From Nemertoderma westbladi (taxonomy: Eukaryota > Xenacoelomorpha > Nemertodermatida > Nemertodermatidae), in contig JAUCBJ010006230.1 of NCBI GenBank assembly GCA_032718475.1, forward strand, positions 1-36,244: a DNA stretch of 36,244 bases, read 5' to 3'. The translations under genes were made by a program, and so were the position numbers. Positions 10,717 to 20,600 of the stretch are shown in pieces. Every line of letters starts with the position of its first letter. Position 1 is the first letter of the stretch. A model generated the notes under the pieces. That model was not told the DNA's origin. It was given only the letters and a program-made list of their open reading frames with translations, and did no database searches.

Positions 10717-12132
10717 ATGTTGGAACACAGGAACCGTTACCGGTATCCTAACCACAGTAACAGGTTATCTGTTTCTGGACCGAGATCCGGTACCACTGGA
10801 AGCGTGGATGTACGGAGAGCGCCAGAAACCAGACGGACGAATTCAGATAACGACAGTATTGGACAACCTCGAAACCACCCAGGCCGAAGAAATAACTTAC
10901 CGGTACCAGTGAACAACCCCGGATCCGGTACCATGAACGCCAACTCAACTTCCTCGGCCACTACAATGAATAACCTTATGGGGAATGAAATGAACGATCA
11001 GCCTACTTTCGACTCTGCTGTTATAGCGGACTTCTCGATAGCAAGTTGCATGGTGAATAACGATGATGCGACCTTAACCACACCCGAGTTACAAACGATA
11101 ACACCACCTAGGAATGACGAAGGTGCTGATTCTGCTGAGGTTTTTGAAGTTGTAAAGAGTCGGGGGAGGAAGGGGAAAAAAAGAATGGATGAGAGGCGAA
11201 GTAATAGCGTGGATGGCCCGGCTTCTCGAACACGCTCTGGTAGGAGAGTAACAACCCCGAATGGACCTAGACAAGGGTCGCAGTCTGGGCGGGTCGGTGG
11301 ACCTGGTTCGGTTAACCCAGACATAAACCCTAGCGGAACCGCACAACAGTCGCAGTCTGGGCGGGTCGGTGGACCTGGTTCGGTTAACCCAGACATAAAC
11401 CCTAGCGGAACGGCACAACGGTCGCAGTCTGGGCGGGTCGGTGGACCTGGTTCGGTTAACCCAGACATTAACCCTAGCGGAACGGCACAACAGTCGCAGT
11501 CTGGGCGGGTCGGTGGACCTGGTTCGGTTAACCCAGACATAAACCGTAGCGGAACGGCACAACAGTCGCAGTCTGGGCGGGTCGGTGGACCTGGTTCGGT
11601 TAACCCAGACATAAACCCTAGCGGAACGGCACAACAGTCGCAGTCTGGGCGGGTCGGTGGACCTGGTTCGGTTAACCCAGACATAAACCCTAGCGGAACG
11701 GCACAACGGTCGCAGTCTGGGCGGGTCGGTGGACCTGGTTCGGTTAACCCAGACATTAACCCTAGCGGAACGGCACAACGGTCGCAGTCTGGGCGGGTCG
11801 GTGGACCTGGTTCGGTTATCCCAGACATTAACCCTAGCGGAACGGCACAACGGTCGCAGTCTGGGCGGGTCGGTGGACCTGGTTCGGTTAACCCAGACAT
11901 TAACCCTAGCGTAACGGCACAACGGTCGCAGTCTGGGCGGGTCGGTGGACCTGGTTCGGTTAACCCAGACATTGACCCTAGCGGAACGGCACAACGGTCG
12001 CAGTCTGGGCGGGTCGGTGGACCTGGTTCGGTTAACCCAGGATGTGGTGAAGAGCCACCCGACCAACTTCTACTAAATAATGAGGACCCCAATAATATCC
12101 CTCCAATCGAAGCGATTATAACCCCAGATTGA
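10717..12132 (+). CDS. LINE ORF1 protein with ten 24-residue repeats
   Basis: An uninterrupted 471-residue frame, the only long intact one in the window. Residues 1-145 are Asn/Ser/Thr/Pro-rich with no recognised domain; 148-177 are strongly basic (GRKGKKRMDERR, RTRSGRR), a plausible RNA-binding patch. Residues 189-442 are ten full and one partial copy of a 24-residue unit containing SGRVGGPGSVNPDINPSGTA; a short acidic tail (NNEDPNNIPPIEAI) follows. There is no CCHC knuckle, RRM or esterase motif. LINE ORF1 proteins usually coat the element RNA; that role is inferred from position. The TGA (12130-12132) overlaps the beginning of ORF2, which is in the -1 frame. Confidence 0.75.
   Translation: MLEHRNRYRYPNHSNRLSVSGPRSGTTGSVDVRRAPETRRTNSDNDSIGQPRNHPGRRNNLPVPVNNPGSGTMNANSTSSATTMNNLMGNEMNDQPTFDSAVIADFSIASCMVNNDDATLTTPELQTITPPRNDEGADSAEVFEVVKSRGRKGKKRMDERRSNSVDGPASRTRSGRRVTTPNGPRQGSQSGRVGGPGSVNPDINPSGTAQQSQSGRVGGPGSVNPDINPSGTAQRSQSGRVGGPGSVNPDINPSGTAQQSQSGRVGGPGSVNPDINRSGTAQQSQSGRVGGPGSVNPDINPSGTAQQSQSGRVGGPGSVNPDINPSGTAQRSQSGRVGGPGSVNPDINPSGTAQRSQSGRVGGPGSVIPDINPSGTAQRSQSGRVGGPGSVNPDINPSVTAQRSQSGRVGGPGSVNPDIDPSGTAQRSQSGRVGGPGSVNPGCGEEPPDQLLLNNEDPNNIPPIEAIITPD
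11281..12042 (+). repeat. 72-bp coding minisatellite inside ORF1
   Basis: Units start at 11281, 11353, 11425 and every 72 bp to 12001: ten full and one partial copy. Changes between units are few: a CAG/CGG (Gln/Arg) alternation, ATA/ATT and ACC/ACG silent changes, and single Pro-Arg, Asn-Ile, Gly-Val and Asn-Asp substitutions. The period is a multiple of three, so the repeats keep the frame and also leave long artificial frames open on the other strand. Confidence 0.95.
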
Positions 12133-14551
12133 TTGCAGAGACCAGTGTGAAGGAACTATCTTTCGGTCTACTTAATACAGAGGGCCTGACATCAAAGTTA
12201 AGCGACATTGATTTTATTGAATTGGTGAATAAATATGACATATTTATTTGTGTTGAGACATGGTTAGGGCCAATAACTAAGTGTAATGTAGAAATTCCAG
12301 GTTACAAAGATATTTCTATAACTAGGTGTAGAAAGCATTTTAGAGCTAAGAGATATAGTGGTGGTGTTACTATGTTCCATAAAACCAATTTAACTGGGGT
12401 TGTTTCAGTGTTAGAAAAAGATGAAGACCTGATTTTTATAAATTTAGATAGCGTTGACCTTGATTTGCCTAAAGATATATTACTATGTGCTGCCTATATC
12501 CCACCAGATGGCTCGACTGCTCACTCTGGTGACCCTTCCCGACTTTTTAATAAAATTGAAGAAGGGCTGGCACGTTTTGGCGTAGATAAAGAATTAATTT
12601 TACTTGGCGATTTAAATGCCAGAACCGGAACCGATGTAGACTTTATTCAAAGGGAATCCTTAGATAGAAATACGGTATTAGATGATTTGCTACCGCCTGA
12701 TTACGTGTACGATGACGATGACAACGGTGAAGGACCTCTAGGTAGTAATAATTTTTTTATTAATATCAATAAGCACCGTACTAACCAGGATAAAGTGGTA
12801 AACCCGCATGGTAGGGGGCTCATCCAATTGTGTAAAGACACGGGTATAAGGATTTTAAACGGGAGGTCTGGGTGCGACGCTTCCACCGGAAAATTAACAT
12901 TTCGTACTTCTTCTAGGAATAAAGTTGGTGGCTCCACAATTGATTACATTGTTTGTAGTCAAGCGATGTTAAATAATTGTTCTGGTTTTTGGGTGGGTGA
13001 CGCGAATATTTTTGGTAAGCACTGTGTTGTCAGTGCAACATTCTCGTGGAAAATAAATAAAGTTATGGTAAATAACAAGTTTGATATTGCCACCCCAAAA
13101 GTGAAGCGATATGTATGGAAAGAAAAATTGTCGTACAAATTTGTTAACGACCTAGATTCAGCTAATGTTCAGACTGAAATGAATGATATTTGCAACAACC
13201 TATGCGAGGGTGAGTATAGCCAAGAATCTATTGATAGCGCAACAGCTGAAATAACGGACTGCATTTCTAAAGTGGCAGACCGCTATTTCAAACCAAGTGA
13301 ATGTCAAAGTATGGAGGACCGTGGGGCTTTGCATAATTCTTTTCCCTGGTATACAGACGAATGCTTTCAATACCGTCAAACTTTTCGCACTACGTTAAAT
13401 GGTTGGAAAAACAATCCAACACCTGAGACACATAGAGTACTTTCTCTGGCTCGCTCAGCCTACAGTAGGTGCTTGAGAAAAGCAAAAACAGTTTATAAGC
13501 GATCAAAATCAACTAAATTGGAATCCGTTAAAGTAGCTGACTCAAAAAAGTTCTGGAAGCTTCTGGCATCCGCGAGCGGTAACCAAAATAATGGACACGG
13601 TGGGAGCACTGCCCTTGGACCTAGCATTACTGACTTCCAAAATTATTATAATAAACTGTATTCGCAGAACAATGAGTTTATTAATACTGGTGTGAAACCA
13701 CCAGGATCAGCAAATTTTGCGGAAAGTAAGCAAATGTTCGAAAACGAGTTATCACAGCCATTTACAGAGGAATAAGTTTTTTTGGGAGTTAATGGGCTCA
13801 AACGAGGTAAAGCACCCGGTGTGGACCAAATTGTTAATGAATTTTTAATTGAAGGCAAAGAAACTTTGGTGCCAGTTTTTACGGTGCTATTTAACTCTAT
13901 TCTGTCATCTGGTGACTTTCCGAGAACATGGGCAGTGGCTGTAATTTCACCGATTTATAAAAATAAGGGGTCCATTAAATTGCCAGAAAATTATCGAGGA
14001 ATTTCCCTTATCAGCTGTATTGCGAAGCTATTCACTAGTTTAATTAACAAGAGGTTAGGCTTTTGGTCGGACTGCCTGGACATTATCACAGAGTCACAGG
14101 CAGGTTTCAGGGAGGGATACCGCACAACAGACCACATTTTCGCCCTGAGTGGCCTTATTAATCACTTCATTGGTGTTGGTGGAACGAAAGGTAAACTTTA
14201 TTGTGCCTTTATAGATTTCGCCAAGGCCTTTGATTCCATAAACAGAGAGGCTTTGTGGTTCAAACTAGATTGCATGGGTTTCAGCGGCAATCTATTTAAG
14301 GTAATTAAGAGTATGTACTCTAACGTCAAATCTTGTGTTAAATCTAATGGCCTTTTATCAAACGAATTTGACTCTTACATGGGAGTTATTCAGGGGAGTG
14401 TTTGTCACCAATTTTATTCTCATTTTTCATGAATGATCTGGAAGCTGAATTGGGGAAAGGTGGTTTCAGTGGTTTGGATATAGGATATTTTCACTTATTG
14501 ATCCTCTTATATGCAGATGATATCGTTCTGGATGTTTTTTATAATATTTAG
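12129..14551 (+). pseudogene. LINE ORF2: endonuclease plus reverse transcriptase (broken)
   Basis: Endonuclease at residues ~10-310: N16 in LLNTEG, E43 in VETWL, GDLNAR with D161/N163, GSTIDYIV, and GKHC in place of the usual SDH. After a connector with WYTDECFQYR, an in-frame TAA at 13773-13775 interrupts the start of the RT. The frame then continues with RGKAPGVDQI, LPENYRGISLIS, ESQAGFREGYRTTDHIF, CAFIDFAKAFDSI and GVIQG. A one-base loss in the G run near 14394-14398 shifts the frame; the other frame gives CLSPILFSFFMNDLE and LLYADDIVLD, then a TAG at 14549-14551. Thumb and C-terminus are missing. The nominal start codon is TTG; the first in-frame ATG is residue 82, inside the endonuclease. 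Confidence 0.85.
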
Positions 14552-14581
14552 TTTAAAAGTTTAGTTTTAAAGTTTAGATGA

Positions 14582-14678
14582 TATTTTTATAATTACTACT
14601 TACTTCTACTATCAGCATGCTGCATTGCAACTGCATTATTATGTATTGCATAGATATTAATAAGCAGCCTGTTCTAAT
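14582..14678. repeat. Right copy of the 97/93-bp direct repeat
   Basis: Matches 10583-10675 at every position apart from a 4-bp insertion within the TACT-rich start. It runs on without a break into the family-A LINE fragment. Confidence 0.8.
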
Positions 14679-14890
14679 GAGCCGAGGAGCTGTTCGGCTC
14701 CTTCTAGTGATTAAGTGAGTACTCCTAAGTCATCAGCAAAGTCTAGATCAGTTAGGTACTTGGCAGGATTTCCTCGATTTCTGGACTCGATTTCTCGATT
14801 TCAACAAAGCTAACAGCTAGATGTCTGTCTTTCTTTTTTGACAAATCTTCAATTATCCTTCTAAGTGAAAAAAATGGCTACATGGCCCCA
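14587..14890 (-). mobile_element. Rearranged LINE family A fragment
   Basis: Reading right to left: a piece matching copy 2 around 32760-32850 (TTGACAAATCTTCAATTATC and flanks), a jump, a piece matching copy 1 positions 297-420 (including the FADD codons), another jump, then the family's 3' end (CAGCATGCTGCATTGCAACT after a TAC/CTA-rich tail at 14587). Several internal deletions. This fragment was the target of the 10676-14581 insertion. Confidence 0.7.
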
Positions 14891-15870
14891 TGACCTTTAT
14901 ACGGTGTCGCGACTGGAGCTTATATAGAACGTTTGTGAATTGCGTAACGTCATATTATCTTGCATTAATTTATTTGATAATATTATAGTGATTTAGGCGT
15001 CATATTTTTATGTTAATATTGTTGATTATTTAGTTGAATTATCTCCATAAAGTATCATACATTGGTTTATTATATTTATTTATGCTAAAGTTAAATGTAT
15101 TTTATAGAATATGTATTTATTAGGGAATATTTGATTTATTGTTTGGTGTTTAAAGTCGATAAAAAAAAATAGTGATAAAAAAATATTGTGAATAAAATTT
15201 TTTTTTTTTTAAATTTTGAAAATTTTTTTTTATTGATTTTAAACACGTTTTAGAACGATTCCATGCGTTTTAAATAGAATAAAAAATATTTGTTCTAGAA
15301 CATAACTTTTTTAAAAATGAATAGCTAACATGTTATGGAACATTTTCTATACAAATAGTAATAAGTGCAAGCTACTACAAAAAATTTATAGAGGGAAGTA
15401 GGATGTCGGAACCAGTGTTGAAATTACTAGCTAAACCTATCTAAAACACCAGCTACCATAAAATTTAGTATCTTGCTTAATGAAGAGACTTCAATTACGT
15501 CCGTTGACGAAATTGCAGCAAATGACAATTTATAGAGCTCTCCCCATATCAAAATATAAAAATAGTGTAAAACTCCCTCCTCTTTTTTTAAGGCCAAATC
15601 GACAACATGTTAGGCCGTATATATATATATATATAGTAGGCCAATGATGTATTATTATTTATTATTGCTACAGTAGCTAGCTATATTTAATTTCGTTTGA
15701 CTTTGACTTTGACGAACGCGGCCTAAGGAAAAGAAATTGAGATGCATTAATGTACGAAATTATTATTGCTTGTTACTGTAACCTCAGAGAGGCGAACTTT
15801 AGCCTTGGGGAGGTGGACAACAATGGTTAGAAGATAACCTCTCGTTTGTTTGTAAGGGGCTACTATGTAT
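14891..15870. other. AT-rich stretch with homopolymer runs, no gene
   Basis: Contains T- and A-runs (15166-15230) and a TA microsatellite near 15621-15637. No recognisable coding frame. Confidence 0.5.
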
Positions 15871-15877
15871 GTCCAGT

Positions 15878-16837
15878 CATGGAATACTAAATATACACGG
15901 AACCGCATTAGTGTTATTTTTAGTAGTATTAGCTAGTATTTTTTGAAATTATAAAAAAATGTGAAAACATTGATTCTAGAATGTTTTCCAATATTAAAAA
16001 AACACTAAATAAAATATTATTTTTTTTATTTTCAAAAATACTAGCTAGTGAAAAAAATACTACTAGATGTCAGAAAAAATGTCTACTAAGGTTCTAGAAC
16101 AATCACCAATGTTCTAGAACATAATAAAATGCAATAAAACCAAATAAAAAGACATACAAATTTTATATATTTGCTGTACCATGGCTACACACATACTATA
16201 GTAGTACCAAATAGATAACATGTCGTAGAACATTTCATGCATGATATAATAATAAAATCCTTACCTGGCGTATTCAGCCCCTGACGAATCGCTTGTTTCC
16301 ATTCATTGCAAACAGCAACATCAATAGGAAACCGGTGCAAATGGTCTTTTGACTTGCATACTAAACAAGTACGTGGCATGATGTAGATAGTTCACTATGT
16401 GTCGCCAGTGAAGTAATGAAGACCCTACTGTGTAGAGACTAAAGGTTACCGCGATGTAGGCCTACTGGTTAATTGTAATCGAAAAATTATCGGTTAAAAT
16501 ATTGTTTTAAAATAGTGCAGCTGTAGCTAGTTGTGGTAATAATAATATTGTTGACAAACCAACGCATCAATTTTACAACAGCGCAGTTCAAGAATAATGG
16601 CAGTACTACTTGTTGCCATAGAAATATATCGCAAAAAGCTTAAATCGCCCCCAAACACTGCATTTCTTGTTGGCAAATTTGAAAACTTTGACGGATTATA
16701 TCTCGAGAACGCTCCGGTCGAATTTGCTTAAATTTTTTTCTGGGGTTTCTATGGCATATACTACCACTTTATTGAAAAAAATATCGGGGCCGAAAAAATA
16801 ACACTAATGCGGTTCCGTCTATATTTAGTATTCCATG
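15878..16837 (-). mobile_element. P-element-like DNA transposon, internally deleted
   Basis: A 960-bp element with inverted termini of about 43 bp and one mismatch: 15878-15921 and 16794-16837, each starting CATGGAATACTAAATATA. It is flanked by the direct repeat GTCCAGT at 15871-15877 and 16838-16844. A THAP-type exon lies inside on the minus strand. Known P elements begin CATG, duplicate 7-8 bp, prefer GTCC-containing targets and encode an N-terminal THAP domain, so four independent traits agree. Most transposase sequence is missing, so it could move only with help in trans. Confidence 0.7.
16265..16379 (-). CDS. First exon of a THAP zinc-finger transposase (partial)
   Basis: Minus-strand ATG at 16379-16377 starts MPRTCLVCKSKDHLHRFPID followed by VAVCNEWKQAIRQGLNTPG. 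This is the first half of a C2CH THAP DNA-binding domain: the C-x2-C pair, HRFP, and the invariant Trp (NEW). Directly after it the minus strand reads CAG/GTAAGG, a textbook splice donor (GT at 16264-16263), so the frame beyond is intron. The second half of THAP (Cys and His ligands) should lie in a following exon; only ~385 bp remain before the element end and I see no such exon. In P-type transposases this domain binds the element's ends. Confidence 0.7.
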
Positions 16838-16844
16838 GTCCAGT

Positions 16845-17640
16845 ATATCCAGTATGTCACCGCGTCATTATTAGGTTGTTCTAGAAAGTTTGAGAGCATA
16901 AATAGAAATAATTCCCCACAAATAAATAAAATTACATTCGCCATTATTCATAATTAGCATATTAAAGCTTTTGTTACATTATTTTAACTTAACAGCGTTC
17001 TGGTGAATTACTCGTAACGCTGCAAAGTAATCAATGACATGGAAACAAATTAAATTACCATATTCCAGAATGTATTATTTCCATTTATGTTAATGATTGT
17101 TTCTTTATTATCCAGTTTGCAGTAGGGACGTTTGGCTTGTTTTTGTCTAATTCGCATATATCTTCCAATCTGTTTACTTATTTGCTTTCTGGTATTAGTT
17201 CTCATTTTGTCCATAATTATGGGCTATCTTTCAGTCACAGTTAGGATGGATTTTAAACATATTTCGAAACGCTAGGATCACTTTTGTCCGCCCATGTGAA
17301 GAATACCAGGATTTCACTTTTCGGTCGACATTTTATTGGAATTTTATATATGAAGATTTTTATTTTTTTTTAATTTATCTTTATTAAGTGTTTTATAGCG
17401 CTTATTTCTGTCTTATAACCTGTACATATACTAATTCGTTTATTATTTTGGTTAGATTCTTCTGTAACCTGTGGTTTTGGTGAAAACCTGGTAGTATTCA
17501 CATGGGGGTAACTGCAAAGTGAAATATAACGGCAGAAAGTCTGGTATTCTTCACATGGGCCCTTTTGTCGACGGATGTCAAACATGCCAATCCTCCTAAC
17601 AGTAATCATTTTCTTAACATTTTCTACAATATATCAATAA
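16845..17640. other. AT-rich stretch, no gene recognised
   Basis: No recognisable protein. Two related boxes occur in inverse orientation: GTCCGCCCATGTGAAGAATACC near 17287-17308 and GGTATTCTTCACATGGGC near 17542-17559. They suggest a small inverted-repeat element of about 270-300 bp between them. Confidence 0.45.
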
Positions 17641-17680
17641 CTATTCGCTCTACGCTTGTTTTGCTGGTGTCTACCCCCTG

Positions 17681-20600
17681 GTGCCTGGTACCCTGGTGTC
17701 TACCCTCACTAACTGGTGTCTACCCTCACTAACTGGTGTCTACCCTCACTAACTGGTGTCTACCCTCACTAACTGGTGTCTACCCTCACTAACTGGTGTC
17801 TACCCTCACTAACTGGTGTCTACCCTCACTAACTGGTGTCTACCCTCACTAACTGGTGTCTACCCTCACTAACTGGTGTCTACCCTCACTAACTGGTGTC
17901 TACCCTCACTAACTGGTGTCTACCCTCACTAACTGGTGTCTACCCTCACTAACTGGTGTCTACCCTCACTAATTGGTGTCTACCCTCACTAATTGGTGTC
18001 TACCCTCACTAATTGGTGTCTACCCTCACTAACTGGTGTCTACCCTCACTAATTGGTGTCTACCCTCACTAACTGGTGTCTACCCTCACTAACTGGTGTC
18101 TACCCTCACTAACTGGTGTCTACCCTCACTAACTGGTGTCTACCCTCACTAACTGGTGTCTACCCTCACTAACTGGTGTCTACCCTCACTAACTGGTGTC
18201 TACCCTCACTAACTGGTGTCTACCCTCACTAACTGGTGTCTACCCTCACTAATTGGTGTCTACCCTCACTAACTGGTGTCTACCCTCACTAACTGGTGTC
18301 TACCCTCACTAACTGGTGTCTACCCTCACTAACTGGTGTCTACCCTCACTAATTGGTGTCTACCCTCACTAATTGGTATCTACCCTCACTAACTGGTGTC
18401 TACCCTCACTAACTGGTGTCTACCCTCACTAACTGGTGTCTACCCTCACTAACTGGTGTCTACCCTCACTAACTGGTGTCTACCCTCACTAATTGGTGTC
18501 TACCCTCACTAACTGGTGTCTACCCTCACTAACTGGTGTCTACCCTCACTAACTGGTGTCTACCCTCACTAACTGGTGTCTACCCTCACTAACTGGTGTC
18601 TACCCTCACTAGTTGGTGTCTACCCTCACTAACTGGTGTCTACCCTCACTAACTGGTGTCTACCCTCACTAACTGGTGTCTACCATCACTAATTGGTGTC
18701 TACCCTCACTAACTGGTGTCTACCCTCACTAATTGGTGTCTACCCTCACTAATTGGTGTCTACCCTCACTAGTTGGTGTCTACCCTCACTAATTGGTGTC
18801 TACCCTCACTAATTGGTGTCTACCCTCACTAACTGGTGTCTACCCTCACTAATTGGTGTCTACCCTCACTAACTGGTGTCTACCATCACTAATTGGTGTC
18901 TACCCTCACTAACTGGTGTCTACCCTCACTAATTGGTGTCTACCCTCACTAATTGGTGTCTACCCTCACTAGTTGGTGTCTACCCTCACTAATTGGTGTC
19001 TACCCTCACTAATTGGTGTCTACCCTCACTAACTGGTGTCTACCCTCACTAATTGGTGTCTACCCTCACTAATTGGTGTCTACCATCACTAACTGGTGTC
19101 TACCATCACTAACTGGTGTCTACCCTCACTAACTGGTGTCTACCCTCACTAACTGGTGTCTACCCTCACTAATTGGTGTCTACCCTCACTAATTGGTGTC
19201 TACCCTCACTAATTTGTGTCTACCCTCACTAATTGGTGTCTACCCTCACTAATTGGTGTCTACCCTCACTAATTGGTGTCTACCCTCACTAATTGGTGTC
19301 TACCATCACTAACTGGTGTCTACCATCACTAACTGGTGTCTACCCTCACTAACTGGTGTCTACCCTCACTAACTGGTGTCTACCCTCACTAATTGGTGTC
19401 TACCCTCACTAATTTGTGTCTACCCTCACTAACTGGTGTCTACCCTCACTAACTGGTGTCTACCCTCACTAACTGGTGTCTACCCTCACTAACTGGTGTC
19501 TACCCTCACTAACTGGTGTCTACCCTCACTAATTGGTGTCTACCCTCACTAACTGGTGTCTACCCTCACTAACTGGTGTCTACCCTCACTAACTGGTGTC
19601 TACCCTCACTAATTGGTGTCTACCCTCACTAACTGGTGTCTACCCTCACTAACTGGTGTCTACCCTCACTAACTGGTGTCTACCCTCACTAACTGGTGTC
19701 TACCCTCACTAACTGGTGTCTACCCTCACTAACTGGTGTCTACCCTCACTAATTGGTGTCTACCCTCACTAACTGGTGTCTACCCTCACTAACTGGTGTC
19801 TACCCTCACTAACTGGTGTCTACCCTCACTAACTGGTGTCTACCCTCACTAACTGGTGTCTACCCTCACTAACTGGTGTCTACCCTCACTAACTGGTGTC
19901 TACCCTCACTAACTGGTGTCTACCCTCACTAACTGGTGTCTACCCTCACTAATTGGTGTCTACCCTCACTAACTGGTGTCTACCCTCACTAACTGGTGTC
20001 TACCCTCACTAATTGGTGTCTACCCTCACTAACTGGTGTCTACCCTCACTAACTGGTGTCTACCCTCACTAACTGGTGTCTACCCTCACTAACTGGTGTC
20101 TACCCTCACTAACTGGTGTCTACCCTCACTAACTGGTGTCTACCCTCACTAACTGGTGTCTACCCTCACTAATTGGTGTCTACCCTCACTAATTGGTGTC
20201 TACCCTCACTAACTGGTGTCTACCCTCACTAACTGGTGTCTACCCTCACTAACTGGTGTCTACCCTCACTAACTGGTGTCTACCCTCACTAACTGGTGTC
20301 TACCCTCACTAACTGGTGTCTACCCTCACTAACTGGTGTCTACCCTCACTAACTGGTGTCTACCCTCACTAACTGGTGTCTACCCTCACTAACTGGTGTC
20401 TACCCTCACTAATTGGTGTCTACCCTCACTAACTGGTGTCTACCCTCACTAACTGGTGTCTACCCTCACTAATTGGTGTCTACCCTCACTAATTGGTGTC
20501 TACCCTCACTAATTGGTGTCTACCCTCACTAACTGGTGTCTACCCTCACTAACTGGTGTCTACCCTCACTAACTGGTGTCTACCCTCACTAACTGGTGTC

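Larger units (their letters stand above)
10676..14581 (+). mobile_element. Non-LTR retrotransposon with ORF1/ORF2, truncated after YADD
   Basis: An element of 3.9 kb with two overlapping ORFs, ORF1 (10717-12132) and ORF2 (from about 12129). The coding part ends abruptly after the RT catalytic motif (YADD 14510-14521), followed by about 48 bp of AT-rich TTTAGTTTAAAAGTTTAG tail, then the right direct repeat. Loss of the 3' half with the 5' half kept is the reverse of ordinary LINE truncation. At the 5' junction a 17-bp near-tandem repeat (10656-10672 and 10673-10689) repeats the end of the target site. Clade uncertain (CR1/Rex/Nimb-like group). Confidence 0.8.

Noticed and set aside
10998-12092. 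Long minus-strand and alternate-frame ORFs across ORF1 (364 aa, 325 aa and others)
   Set aside because: They arise because the 72-bp coding repeat is a multiple of three, which leaves several frames open. ORF1 has the start, the basic region and the ORF2 neighbour.
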